A stretch of DNA of 64,000 nt, from positions 93,763,352 to 93,827,351 of the forward strand of contig CM048841.1 of assembly GCA_026545765.1 (NCBI GenBank), written 5' to 3'. The DNA is from Plantago major (lineage: Eukaryota > Streptophyta > Magnoliopsida > Lamiales > Plantaginaceae). The translations under genes and the position numbers were made by a program. Each line of letters opens with the position of its first letter. The first letter of the stretch is position 1. Positions 14,156-26,608 of the stretch are shown piece by piece. The notes below the pieces were generated by a model that was given only the letters and a program-made list of their open reading frames with translations, was not told the DNA's origin and ran no database searches.

Positions 14156-14485
14156 ATATAGTAAAGTTAAAAAATCATACTCACTCCGTACCATGAACTA
14201 TGTAAAAAAATAAAAGTGAAAAGTAAAACGGATATAATTTTTCAGGTCGTAGAGACATACACGTTCGGATAAAATGATGTGAATGAGAAAACCAAAGATT
14301 ACAGGAGAGCAGTTGAATTGACAAAGGGGCCGGACAAATTTGATCTGGTAATAGAGTAATGGCTCAGTTATCTGTTGGAAAATAGTTGTCTTTTTCTTTT
14401 CAAAGTTATATGAGCAGCAGATAGTAACCACATATATCCATTGTCGACTTTTACTTACAGTGGTAGTTTAGTTTGCCCCTTATTG

Positions 14486-15054
14486 GTGTTCACTACGGGT
14501 GCACGTTCGGATTAATCCGATCCAATCCGATCCGAAGTTCGGATCAATCCGAAGTTTCGAATCACCAAAGGCTCAATTCGAAATATGATCCGAACGATCG
14601 GATCGGATTTCGGATTAATCCGAAAAAGTTCGGATTGGATCGGATTTAATCCGAATAATCCGAACTTTAATTAAAAAAAAAAAACTGAAATAGCATTCGT
14701 AGCCAAATTAAATACTAGTTCAGTAGTTCCACATTCAAAATAAACAAAATAAAGTTTACAAGTTTACTTCAAGTCCAAAACAACAAATACAAAAAGTTTG
14801 GAGTTCTATGTTCTATTTTGTATTTTGTTTGGGCTAACTTTCTATTTTGTATTTTGTTTGGATGAATAAGGGGAAAATAAATATATATATATATATATAT
14901 ATATATTAATTAATTCGGATTTTCGGATTAATCCGAAAATCTTCGGATCTAAAATATCATAATCCGTAATTCGATCCGAATACATCCGATCGGATCGGAT
15001 CGGATTGAATCGAATTTTTGGATTTCGGATTTTATGATCACCCCTAGTGTTCAC
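14486..15054. mobile_element. Non-autonomous hAT element, CGGATT family
   Basis: An exact 8-bp target duplication GTGTTCAC (14486-14493 and 15047-15054) brackets a 553-bp element. Its ends are TACGGGTGCACGT and, reversed, TAGGGGTGATCAT, hAT-type inverted repeats. Both flanks are packed with CGGATT and ATCCGA words in both orientations; the centre is AT-rich with a short (AT)n at about 14880-14907. No transposase is encoded. Confidence 0.85.
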
Positions 15055-15212
15055 AAGTCACCTTACCTCTGCAAATGGTTTTGTTTTTTACTTCTTCAGT
15101 GGGCATAGAGTTAATCGGATGAGTTATAGTAGAGTTATAACTGATGAATCGTGAGTACCTTGAGTATTACTGAATTTGGAAATTGTGTGTTTAACATACA
15201 GTGAAATGTTTA

Positions 15213-15457
15213 TACTTCCTCCGTCCCGGGAATAGCTTCCCGTTTACTTTATTAGTCAACAAAATAAGAAAATTGAAAGACTTGAATAAAAAAACAATAA
15301 AGAATGAATAAAAATTGATAGTGGGTTGTTAAAGTGAAAAGTTGAGTTGAGTATTATTTAAATGAAGTAAGAATAAAGAATGAATAAAGAAGAGATAGTG
15401 GGTTGGTAAAGTTTAATATGAGTGTTTTATGTGGGTATATGTCAAGTGGAGGAAGTA
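15213..15457. mobile_element. Stowaway-like MITE
   Basis: TACTTCCTCC at 15213-15222 is mirrored by GGAGGAAGTA at 15448-15457, with TA at both outer edges as expected for a Tc1/mariner target site. Its 245 bp are non-coding. Confidence 0.75.
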
Positions 15458-15914
15458 GGTTTTATAGGGTGGTTTTTTTATATTTTTGCTTTTTTTAGGG
15501 TTAAAAAATAGGCTATCAAGTACTAGTACTTTTAAAGTGATGTAAAGTTAAAGACATGCTCTCTAAAAAAAATTATCTCTCTAGAATTTTCTCTCCAATG
15601 AGAGCTTTCCTCATTTGGCTTAGAGATTGGGTCCTCTCTTTTGAGAATTTGTGATTCATTACCCCCCTTGCTTTGTTTTCTACTACTCCATATATCAGCG
15701 AGATTTGGCCATATCTTGTTTTCGTTGTGGAAAGGCTTACGATACTCTGAATCTAAGTTGATCTTTTGTTTTGATTTTATCTTGCCCTTTTGTCTAAATT
15801 TAAATTTTATAGGCTACTTATATGTTATTGGTATAATTCGTGTGGTTCTCCTTTTCTTAAGCTTTCCTTTATTTTCTTGGGTGCTTGGGTGTATCTCTTT
15901 TGTCTTTTCTGCAG

Positions 15915-17345
15915 TCTCAGGCTAACATCTGATGAAGAACAAACTGTGAAACTTCCGGATGAATTATGGAAATCAGATGACATCGATCTCAGTCTTTGCT
16001 TGGTTGGAAGAACGTTGTCTCGCAAAAGTGTTCATTTTGAATCCTTTGAACGCACTATGATTGGCAGTTAGGCACCGCTTAAGGGAGTTTCAGGGCAGAA
16101 ATTGGGAGAGGATCGCTTCTTATTTCGTTTCGAGCTTCTGGCAGATTTGAAAAAGGTTATGTGGAGATCCCCATGGGCGTTTGATCGTAATTTGGTAGTT
16201 TTACGACCTATACGTCATGATGAAACACCGGAGACGGTTGACTTGAATGTATGCGATCTGCATATTCGAGTCTCGGGACTTTCGTTTTCTTTGTTGCATT
16301 GGAAGACGGCGGAGTTCATTGGGAATTCCATTGGTAAGTTTCTGGACTATGATGAGAAAGGTAACACTGGAAATGGAATGCGATTAAGAGTCACTCTTAA
16401 TATCACCAAACCTCTTCTTCGAGTTGTGTCCATAGAAGGTCCGAATCAATGAGTTATTCAAGCTACATTAACATACGAGAAGCTTCCAAACTTCTATTAT
16501 TTTTGTGGCTTACTTGGTCATCTAGTTAAGGATTGTATCAAGTGTGTTGATCTTTTGGGTGAATTTGAGCGTATTGATGATTCTCGGTTAGCCTATGGTG
16601 AATGGTTACGTGCACGTCCAAATTCCCAGGACAACTGAATTAATGGCAGTTTGAGTGGTCGTCCTCCCCGGAATTTTTTGGGTCAGTCACAGGTGATCGG
16701 AAATGGTTTTCGAACGATGGCAACATAGCAAGGAGAGAAGGGTATTTCGGGGAATACTTCGATCAATAATTCTGGAAAAGGAAAAGAGGCCATCCTTAAC
16801 CATTTAGCCGGTAATCAAGGGAAACAGTTAGGAACTCCTTCGATTTTGGGATCTCCTCCAATTTCGAATTTCAATCCAGAAGGTAACGTTTCCCACCATA
16901 AGATTTAATTCCTATTAACCAATCCCATGATTTTAGCATTGTATCTCTTGACCACGAAATGACTGATCCAAAATCAATTTGTGTACTTCCCAGCCCACAC
17001 TCTAGCTTGGCCCTACTCACTACTACTGTAGCCCACTCACCACATAACTCTTCAGCACCACACTGGCCCATCAACCCCTCTCAAAGCCCACAGTCCCCCC
17101 CCCCCCCCCCAACTGGACCGTTTACTACCTACCCTTCCTAGACCTATAACCATCACCCAAGATACCACCTTATCCGGCCCAATACCTAGTTCGCAGCCTT
17201 CTGATACCAGTACTTCGCTTGCAATTTATGTCCCAGTAACTAAGAAACGAGGCCACCCTTCCAACCCAGATAAGACTGCCAAAACGTTTGGACCTCGGAA
17301 CCGCATTAATGTCAGAAAAGGTAAGGATAGTGATGTGACAATGAA
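15915..17345 (+). pseudogene. LINE ORF1 (nucleic-acid-binding protein), broken
   Basis: Encodes the RNA-binding partner protein of the LINE. Visible in order are LTSDEEQTVKLPDELW, LSLCLVGRTLSRKSVHF, a stop near 16069, then FRFELLADLKKVMW and SPWAFDRNLVVLRPI (DUF4283 core), a stop near 16450, then a zinc knuckle FCGLLGHLVKDC and a basic tail ending in GPRNRINVRKGKDSD. A run of C near 17095-17110 lies in the Pro-rich linker. The frame is cut at about 17345 by an inserted LTR-like block. The true start is not identifiable. Confidence 0.75.
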
Positions 17346-18625
17346 ATGTGGGATATAGCATACTTTTAGACCCTCGTTTTTTGCCCTAGATGCGATATTT
17401 GTGTTGTTTTATGGTCAATTACCAACGTTGCGTGTTTTATGTAGGTCATGATCGCGGTTTTGAAGAGTTGCACGATTTCAGGCACCAAAATGGCATAATT
17501 GTGCCAAATCGGGAAAAGGAAGCAAATACGCTGGATCAGTCGTTGCATGGAGTTCGAGGAGTCAAAACATGTCATGTGACCAACCGATGCGAGGATAATT
17601 GAAGGAGGAACAACTTTGTAGAAGACCACTTTTCGAGAAAACGAAGTTACGAAGCCCGAAATTGAAGAACATAAGAAACAGATTCGAGCCAGCAGATATC
17701 GCAGATGGCGGCCACTAGTGGCCGTAGAGAGGGTCACAGGCGGCCGCAGTGCACCGACTATTTTTCTCTTGGGCTGTTCTGTTAACCTGTCAGGCTGAGG
17801 CCCACCTTCCTAAACCTTCCTTATTGAAGAATGGGGAATTGGAGGTCGAAATTTCACGAAGACCTCAGTGGTCTCAGAATACACACAGCTCACAAAGCAG
17901 CTCTCCTTGAGAGAGAACCAGTCCTCCGAGAAGTGAAACCCCAACCCGTTGGCCGTCAGGCACCCAGAAGGAGGAAACCCTAGGAGGAGCAACACGAAGA
18001 CATCAAGATCATCAGAGACTAAGCTTCTTCTTCCTTTCTTCTTAGATTTCGATTACTGTTCTTTGATTACTATGAGTAACTAATTTCCTTTTGTAAAGGC
18101 GAACCGCCGTAACTCTGCTTTGGCTACTTCTTTACATACCGAAATATGTTAATGGAATAGTTATTTGACATAAATCGTGGTTATACAACTCTATACATCC
18201 TTCCTGGTGTAATGTTTCTACTGAGTGACACAGTAGTTTCATTGAACTGAGTAGGAGTACTCGTGCCGACTGCACCTTGAGCACCATAGTATTATGCCCT
18301 GCTGTCGTTAGAGGTAACTACGTAGGATTTTAACTAGGAAGTTGGGAGTAGCATAGCAAATGGAGGTTGGAAAACCTTTACGCCTGTCAAGTATTGATTT
18401 ACAACAAAAGCAATTTAGGGTTTACTGCGAACTGATTATTTTGTCTAGGATTAAAACTGTTTACTTTTATGCATTCAATCACAACGTTATTTGCTTGTTC
18501 CTATGCTAAGTGTCCGTGGAGAACGACATCCCGAGTCAACTTTCCGCTATAAACTGTGGATTTGAGGACTTCCGACTTATAAATTTAATCTTGATTATAT
18601 TTGGAGATTACAGGTTCTACAACGG
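17346..18625 (+). mobile_element. LTR-like insertion in the LINE
   Basis: About 1.28 kb that shares nothing with LINE coding sequence and separates the ORF1 tail from the ORF2 leader. It has no coding sequence, a GC-richer middle with mirrored GGCGGCC blocks (about 17705-17750), and near its end a block around 18510-18560 (gtccgtggagaacgacatc) of the kind that closes Ty3/gypsy LTRs. It is best read as a solo LTR. The ends (TGTGGG near 17349, a CA near 18620) and target duplication are not certain. Confidence 0.4.
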
Positions 18626-19008
18626 AAAACGAGATCTCTGAGTACTACTTTGGACGTTACCTCATCCAGACCAGAGGTGGGAGTTGCGGAGCAACCTTGC
18701 CTATAACAATGAGTTGCCTCTCATGGAGCTGTCAGGGCTTGGGGAACCCTTGGACAGTTCATGCTCTTTGCAATTATATTCGCCGTTTCCGCCCCAATTT
18801 AGTCTTTCTTATGGACACTCGTATGGGAATTCATGGGATTGACTCATTGAAGCAAAAGTTTGGTTTTTTCGGTTTAGGAGTAGGTGCTATTGGTTTTTAA
18901 GGAGGTTTGGCTTTGTTATGGGATAAGGAGACTTGTGTGACTATTCAAAGTTATTCTAAACAGCACATTGATGCTAGTGTGACTTTAAATGGTAGTGGAG
19001 ATCGTAGA

Positions 19009-19917
19009 CGCTCAGAAATCTACAATCGAAATTAGGGTTAGAGATTAGGGGGCACCGACAACCTGCAAGGCAACAATAGCAAACAGAGACGTGAGATTCC
19101 GAGGTGACACCGGTGTGGTGCCGACCGAAGGGACTCCGACGCTCAAATTAGATGACTGAGAGAAGGAGTAATCAAATGAAAGAGATAGAGAGGGAGAGAT
19201 GGTGGCAAGCGTCGACTTATCCTGTTGGTTGAGTCGGTTCGGCTACGTGGCGGACAAACACCGGTAGTGGGCTAGCTGACCTTACGGGAAGGAGCTATCT
19301 GGCAGTTGTCTGACAGAGATGGATGATGGCGGATGGTTGAAGGTTGACGATAGATGGTGATGAGCGACGATGGATGATGGTAGATGACGGCTGATGTTGA
19401 TCGGAGAGCTTGAGAGAGATGGTGGCGTGAGAGATTGATTGCTAGGGTTTGTTGCCGTTCGAATGCGATGGTCTCTACATCTCCTCAGCCTTCTCTATAT
19501 AACCCACCCATCGTTGGAGTCTGCCCGCAAATCTCGGGGAGGTCGTTGGAACGGATTAGACCGTGTCTCAAGTAGTTAGGAGAGTGGACGTAAGTCGGTT
19601 GCTTACTGATGGACTAAGTCAGTCAAGCTATTGGAGTTGGTTAGTCTGTTAGTCAGGTGCTGACTGACAGAGTTAGTCATGCAAGGTTGGGCGAGCTAGC
19701 TAGCTTGTCAACCAGCTGGAGGGTTGGCAAGGTGTGAGCTAGTCAGGTGGCATGCGGGCTGATTGGCTGCATGGATGACTCAGCTAGGTGGGCTTGCTAA
19801 CTGGCCTTTGGAGTCCAACTCACGTATGAAGTCAAGGCGGACTCATTAATGGATTGTGGGTTGGGCCGTAGCCTTGATGGATCGATCTGCTAGTCTAGTT
19901 GACAAGAGCGAATTTTG
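19009..19917 (-). mobile_element. LTR-derived insertion in the endonuclease region
   Basis: Endonuclease coding runs to about 19008 (SGD) and resumes at about 19918 (NWRFTGFYG). The insert between is non-coding and flanked by a short possible duplication (gagat). On the minus strand its text (ctctcagtcatctaatttgagcgtcggag region, about 19165-19130) resembles the LTR of plant Ty3/gypsy elements, with a TATATA-containing stretch near 19495. Assignment to a family is from memory and uncertain. Confidence 0.35.
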
Positions 19918-22900
19918 GCCAATACAGAGATAATTGGCGTTTTACGGGTTTTTATGGCGAACCCAACCATAGTAGAAGGAAACACACTTGGGATTTGCTT
20001 TGTCGGTTGGGGAAGGTCTCTTTTCGAAATTGGGTGTGTATGGGCGACTTTAATGAGATTTTGACTAACTCGGAGAAATGGGAGGTAATCTGGTACCTGA
20101 ATGGAGATTACGCAATTTCATAAATACTTTAGCTGATACAGGACTGGTTGATTTGGGTTTCACTGGACATTTTTACACTTGGTCTAATAATCACGATTTT
20201 CCTGATACAATTGAATGTAGACTGGACAGGGCCTTGGCGAATTTGGGCTAGAAAGAACTATTCCCACAGGCCCAATTGACCCATCTTGATACAAATCACT
20301 CTGACCACCTACCAATCCTTCTTATATTACAGCCTTCCCACCGACATAATCAGAAAAAGAAGGGGCCATGGCGATTTGAAGCCATGTGGCTTAAATCGTC
20401 GGATTGTGAGCGGATCATCAAGGAAAATTGGGATGTTGATGAAGGTTTCTTGGAGAATGTTTCGAGCTGCCGCATTGGTTTAGTCAACTGGAATCGATCC
20501 AGTTTCGGGTATGTCGACAGCAAGGTGCGGGATTTACAGAAGGAATTGGAGTTTCTGAAAACTCAGCCACTTACAGCAGAAATTAAGGCGAAGAAGAAGG
20601 CTACTCGACTAGAATTGGAAAAGGAACGCGATAAATAAGAAATTATGTGGAAACAGAGATCTCGTGTTCAATGGCTTTCGGAAGGAGATAGGAATACTCG
20701 ATTTTTTCATAATCAGGCGACGAGGAGGGCGAAGAGGAATTTGATTGATGGGTTGAGAAATAACAGTGGCAATTGGGTGGATGATTTACATGGTATGGGT
20801 CTTATTGTGAATGAATATTTTTCGAATATCTTTTCCAGTCGGAATCCATCGCCAGAAGAAATTGAGACAGTGGTACAGACAATGGAGGTGCGGGTGACTA
20901 AGGCTATCAATCAGGACCTTGGTCGAGTATTCATTCCAGACGAGGTAAAGTGTGCACTTTTCGACATGTATCCCCTTAAATCCCCTGGACCTGATGGTCT
21001 TCCTGCCTTGTTTTACCAACGTTTTTGGCATGTATCAGTTCTAATGTTATTCGTTGTGTGCTATCTCTGTTGAATGACCATACTATGGACCCTCAACTTA
21101 ACTTTACTCATATTGTCCTGATACCAAAATGCCAAGCACCTGAGAGGATTACCCAATTTAGACCAATCAGCTTGAGTAATGTGATTTTTAAAATAGCTTC
21201 TAAAGCTATTGCAAATAGGCTGAAAATTCATATGAATCAAATCTATTTCTGAAACCCAATATGCTTTTGTGCCTAATCGTCTTATTACTGATAATGTCTT
21301 GGTAGCCTACAAAATAAACCATTTTTTAAAACAAAAAAAACAAGGGCAAAGATTGTTTTATGGTTTTAAAATTAGACATGAGTAAAGCTTATGATCGAGA
21401 ATTGAGTGGCCTTTCCTAGAGAGTGTTTTGCGTAGACTAGGCTTTGAGTAGAATTTTATTCATCTAATTATGCTTTGTGTTTGCTCTGTCTCTTATGATG
21501 TGTCTCTAAATGGCACTATTCTTGACCCTATCCGGCCAGAGAGGGTGATCCGGCAAGGGGATCCTCTTTCTCCTTATTTGTTTCTGTTCTGTGCGGAGGC
21601 CTTTTCGTCTTTGTTATGTGATGCTGATATGAGAGGGGTGTTGCAAGGGGTTGCTGTGGCTCCTTCGGCACCTCGCATTTCTCATTTACTTTTTGCTGAT
21701 GATACCTTGTTGTTCTGTCATGTTATTATTTCTGCTGCTACTGAGATCCGGCGTATTTTAATTGATTATAGTCTGGCTTAGGGTCAGGAAATTAATCTGG
21801 AGAAGTCTACAGTAGTTTTTAGTAGAAATACTCCGAGTGATAGGATAGCTGAAGTGAGGGATACTTTTGGTGTGAGGGTGGTGGATAAGCATGAGAAGTA
21901 TTTGGGGTTGCCTACAGATTTAGGGAGGTCGAAAAAAGAAGTGTTTAGTTGGCTTCGAGAACTAGTTTGGAGTAAAACTCAGGGTTTTGGTGAGAAACTT
22001 TTGTCTAAAGGGGTAAAGAAATTCTAATCAAAGCTGTTTTGCAATCCATTCCCACCTATGTGATGAGTTGTTTTAAACTACCCGAGTATTTATTGAAAGA
22101 AATTGAATCCATGATTGCTAAATTTGTTAGGAGATGGAGGCAAGGATAAGATACTTTGGGTCAGTTTGGACTCACTTTGTGAAAGTAAGAGAGATGGGGG
22201 ATGGGTTTTCGTGACCTTCGTTCTTTTAATCTTGCTATGTTGGGGCAACAACTTTGGCGTATTATTCATTATCCTAATTCACTTCTTAGTCGTGTTTATA
22301 AAGCCAAGTACTTTCCCCATTGTGATGTGTTGAACACTGTTGTCAAACCTAATGCCTCGTTCACTTGGAAGAGTATTTGTGGGGCTTTAGACATTGTAAG
22401 AAAGGGTATATGTTGGCGTATTAGAAATGGAGAGCATGTGAGTGTTTGGAATGATAATTGGGTCCCTCGAGATTATCTCTTGCAGCCTATTACGCCTGAT
22501 CTCTATTCTTTGGACTCTCTTTTGGTTGTTGATCTTATAGACCAGTCCTCGCACACTTGGGATATTGATTTTCTTCATAATATTTTCTGAGAGGAAGCAT
22601 GTCTGCCATTTTACAAATTCCTTTGACTCATTGTGGTGATGTAGATATTCGAGTATGGCATTACACTAAGCATGGGTTTTATTATGTAAAATCAGCTTAT
22701 TATTTAGCAAGAAGATGTCGCCAGTCAGTTGCAAATGCTATAAGCGGCAGCAGCAGCAACCAGGTGGCTAGAAAATGGGATTTTGTTTGGTCAGTTAAAC
22801 TACCTACTAAGATTAGGATTTTTCTTTGGAGGTTGTTGAAACGGACCCTTCCTGTTCTTGCTGGCTTGCGCACTAGACATATTACTTCTTCTGCTGACTG

Positions 22901-23039
22901 TCCAGTTTGTCATTGTGGGGATGAAACAATTATGCATATTTTTCGTGATTGTCATTTTGTGAGATTGATGTGGGCTATCTCTCCTTTATCTAACAGAATT
23001 TTACATTCAGATTGTTCAGATGTGAAATTTTTTACATAA

Positions 23040-23612
23040 TAGGTGTATAGGTTCATTCCTTAAAAAGAAAAAGATGAAAAATATCTTAGAACGGAAAAAA
23101 GGCCTACCACCTTCACTTCATAGACTTGGATCTTGATAGGCGAGAGGTGTGAGTCCTGCAATGGATTCAGCTATCTCGTACTAAGCTACAAGGTATGTAA
23201 TTTTTCATTTATAGTAACCTAATTAAAGTACTACTTATTTATAATTTACTAGAGAACTCCGATTTCTTTATTATTTTATTTTGGGTCTGACTTTTGCCTT
23301 CGCCTTTACTGTATACTAAAATAATTTATTGGTAAGTGACTTGATTTAGTCTTTCGTCTTACAATGGGGTGATGGCCAAGAAGAGAGAACAGAACATAGT
23401 GCAAAAGCAAGAAATGGCAGGATGTGTATTTTATTTACCTTTAATGATGTAATATAGGTTACCTCTTTGGTATTACTGCCCAGAGCCAGTTATCTTTCGT
23501 TTATTTGAGTTTTCCAAAGAATCTATGATTATGATTGGTACAAATTTCTTTAGGTCGATTACCGGTGTCCATAAAAGAAAAAAGATCCTGGTTACCTCGG
23601 TGTTGCTGTGGT
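23040..23612. mobile_element. Unidentified insertion in the LINE
   Basis: Between the RVT zinc region ending at about 23036 and resumption of LINE coding near 23613 (RDWISDIRRRASKEALKYL). It is about 570 bp, AT-rich, with no family resemblance, clear inverted repeats or coding potential. Confidence 0.4.
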
Positions 23613-24237
23613 CTTTTGTTGAGAGACTGGATTTCAGACATTAGGCGAAGAGCATCCAAGGAAGCTTTGAAATATTTGTGTGTACTTGTTGGACCATTTG
23701 GCATAATCGTAATCAAGTGGTGCAGGAGGGGAAAGGAAAGGATCCAGTTGCTTCTTCTTTTGTTGCAGGTTGCTTACTTGAATATCATCAAGCGCAACAT
23801 CCCTTCTCCAATTCCAGACCACCAGATGCGCCTGTTCAATGGCAACCACCGGAAGAAGATATCGTCAAAATTAATTTTGATGCGTCCCTTGTTAGTGATC
23901 CCCCATCAGCAGGTTTAAGGATCGTGGCGCGGAATAAAGATGGTGCGGTTATCGCCTGGTGTCGAAGAAGAGTTCCACATATGCAAGCTTCAGATATTGC
24001 GGAGGCTATGGCAGCATATCATGCTATCCGATGGGCCGACCACATCTAACAACGCAAAATTTTTCTTGAGGGAGATTGTTACAATGTTATCACGGCATTA
24101 CAATCGGTTGTCCCTTGTCTTTCTGTTTTTGGCACACTTGTGGATGCTATTCGAGATCTTGCTAGGAATTTTGAGTATGTTAGATTTAATTTTACACCGA
24201 GACTTGGTAATACGTTCGTAATTTTGTAGCTGATGAT

Positions 24238-24400
24238 TAGGGCTGAGCATCAGTCCGGAACCGAACTGGACCGAAACTGAAATTTGTGCTTTTTGGTGGA
24301 CCGAAAACCGAACCAAACTATGGTCGGTTCTGGACTGCACCGAACCGAAATTTTCAGTTCAGTCCGAGCTAGAACCGACTTGGACCGAATTTATTTTTTA
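24238..24400. mobile_element. hAT-type terminus, GGTTCGG family (one end)
   Basis: Begins TAGGGCTGAGCA, a hAT-like terminal sequence, followed by a dense array of CCGAACC and GGACCGAA words in both orientations up to about 24390. The opposite end and the 8-bp duplicate of the left flank (ctgatgat) were not found, so the element is truncated or its right end is too diverged. Confidence 0.55.
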
Positions 24401-25965
24401 AAAAAGAGAGGAAAATAATTATGTTTGTAGCGATCCAGATCTACATCTGCCCATTCTTTTCATCTTCAGTTCATCACCATTTTCTCTTCCCAAATTCCCC
24501 AAATCGATAAGGACACATTCACACACATCACAATTCTCAGTTATACCTCATACTTCTTCCTCTCCTTCATGGCCCAAAATCATGCCCAAAAAAGAAAAAG
24601 GAAGGAGAAGGAAAGAAGAATAGATCAGACAGAATGACCTCCGACAAACATACATCACATCTCACCGAACATCAAGGGATCTGAATCGAAAGAATGCAAA
24701 CGACTGGTATTCTTCCATTCCAATCAAATTCTAGACAGCCTTTTCGACTCGGAGCGGAGAACTTGGCCGGAACGGAGCATTTCGTAACTAGAGGCGGGAG
24801 AGAGATAGAGGCAGGGCGGGGATAGGGTTTGATTAGGATGGGGAATTTAATTTGGTAGGTTTTGATTGAATCTCTGGGGAATTTAATTTGGCTTAGGTCT
24901 TCTTTTTTTTTCTTGAAATGGTTTGGTAGAGGTCTTCTTTGAATAAGAAGAGAGCTAGGATAAATTAAAAAATATTTATTTTTTTACACAAATTCTCATA
25001 AGAAAACGGTCTTTAGTTAATTTAACTAGAAACGGGACTGTTTTACAATTTACCATTAAACATGTGTTTTAAACCTATTTTCGCGGATCTAGATCAGTAC
25101 CGTTTTTATCGCGGGTCAGTATAAAAGGCTCTTTTCTTTCTTTCTTTTCAGCCAGTTCCTTAGCTTGTCACTGTTCTCTCTCATTTTCTCTTATGTAACT
25201 ACTCTTTAAGATGAGATCTTGTTGTTCTCCTGCTCAAATCTGTTAGAAACTTGTTTGTGAGTATTTTCTTTGTTTTCGTTTTTTGTGTTCTAGGGTTTTG
25301 TTCGAGTTTTTTGTTTTTGCGATTTTTTGTTGTCTGGTGCGTAATCGTGCTTGCATATGAATTGAACAATGTTTTCATTCAAAATCCGAACTCAATCATC
25401 AACTCAGATCTGAAAAAATAAGGTATACAGCGTTTTTAAATTCTTTCGTATATGTCTATGTTCTCAACAATATTGCCCATGTTCTCTAGATAATGTCCTA
25501 TGTTTTCATTCATAACCTGACAGTCATTTATGCCCTCTTTTTTTTTTTAAATATTACCTTGCGTTATGTTTTTACTGTATTTTCCTATGTTCTTACGTAC
25601 ATGCACTATCTTCTCACCAATATACTCTATGTTCTCAACAATATCCACTATGTTTACGTATATGAACAATATCTTCTTTTTTTACAGTGTGATCCATTCT
25701 CTACCACTTAGCCTATATGACTGAGAATATTAAATTCTTTTTTGTTAATATCTGATTTTTCTGTGTGACGTTCTTATAATATTTTGATGAGAAAATATCT
25801 GAATTGTCTGGTAACATGAGATATATGATTGAGAACATAGAATAATATGATTGGTAACATAGGTTTTTTTTTTCTTTGTGTTAATATAATCTAATCCAAA
25901 CTGCCAAATTCATGAGTTCAACTCATCCGGAAACTGTAGTATATAATTTCGACTTTGGATCCTCA
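24401..25965. other. No gene recognised
   Basis: Non-coding. Contains a degenerate run of tatgttct/ctcaacaata-type phrases at about 25440-25860. May include the remainder of the hAT-type element at 24238. Confidence 0.5.
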
Positions 25966-26608
25966 GTTTCTGCTAGGGCTGTGCAAAAAAACCGCCCGCC
26001 TTTTACCTGCACCCGCTGACTAATTTTTTTATAAAAAGTTTTGTGGGGTTAAAATATTTTTAACCCGCCATTAATGGGTGGGTGGTGGGTTGAACGGGTG
26101 CAACCCACGACCCACCCGCCATTGTATGTATTAAAAAGATATGTATATTTTTGAATTGAATTAACTAAATCTAAGTACACAAAAGTAGTCAAGTAGTAAA
26201 CTATGTTATATTTGATGGCCAATGCCCCTACTTAATTTGTTAAGTAATATGTTGTAAATTTGCTTACAGTTATCTATGTTAATCGCCATTTACTGCATGT
26301 CCTCCTCTATTTTGTTGTAACCTTCTGAGGACTGCATCCTTCTGCTTGCTTTGTTGATTTGCTAGATTATATATATCTCAAGTAGTTGATATTATAATTG
26401 CTATCTAGATAGAGACGAGAATAATACGCGGATAATAACAATACACAATCTATGTTCACCCGTCAAACCATCCGCCATTAAATCACCCGAACCATCATGG
26501 ATTGGAAAAATATTATACCCGCCTCGATTTACCATTATAATCAACCGCTATAGGTGGGTCGGGTTGATTTTTCATAAATACCTGCCCGCGCTCACCCCTA
26601 GTTTCTGC
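25966..26608. mobile_element. Non-autonomous hAT element, CCCGCC family
   Basis: An exact 8-bp target duplication GTTTCTGC (25966-25973 and 26601-26608) brackets 627 bp. The ends are TAGGGCTGTGC and, reversed, TAGGGGTGAGCG. The subterminal parts carry ACCCGCC and GGGTGGGT words on both strands. It has no coding capacity. Confidence 0.87.

Larger units (their letters stand above)
15560..24237 (+). mobile_element. Decayed L1-like LINE with three nested insertions
   Basis: Order on the plus strand is: 5' UTR-like CT-rich leader, ORF1 (DUF4283-type plus zinc knuckle), endonuclease, reverse transcriptase, RVT zinc region and RNase H, the full domain set of a plant L1-clade LINE. Stops and frameshifts are scattered throughout. 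Foreign blocks at about 17346-18625, 19009-19917 and 23040-23612 interrupt it. The 3' end is cut where a hAT-type terminus begins at 24238, so no poly-A tail or target duplication was found. Confidence 0.85.
18709..24237 (+). pseudogene. LINE ORF2 (endonuclease-RT-RNase H), broken
   Basis: Starts MSCLSWSCQGLGNPW (18709), the usual opening of plant LINE endonucleases. GDFNEIL is at 20042-20062 and SDHLPILL near 20300 completes the EEP nuclease. Reverse transcriptase shows SPGPDGLP (about 20980), FRPISLSNV (about 21160), a damaged KLDMSKAYDR (about 21370) and the catalytic FADD (about 21692-21703). The RVT zinc region has KLPTKIRIFLWRLL and CPVCHCGDETIMHIF (about 22800-22955). RNase H begins near 23865 (KINFDASLVSD) and stops short at the hAT-type terminus at 24238. 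Many stops and frame changes and two insertions make it inactive. Confidence 0.85.
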
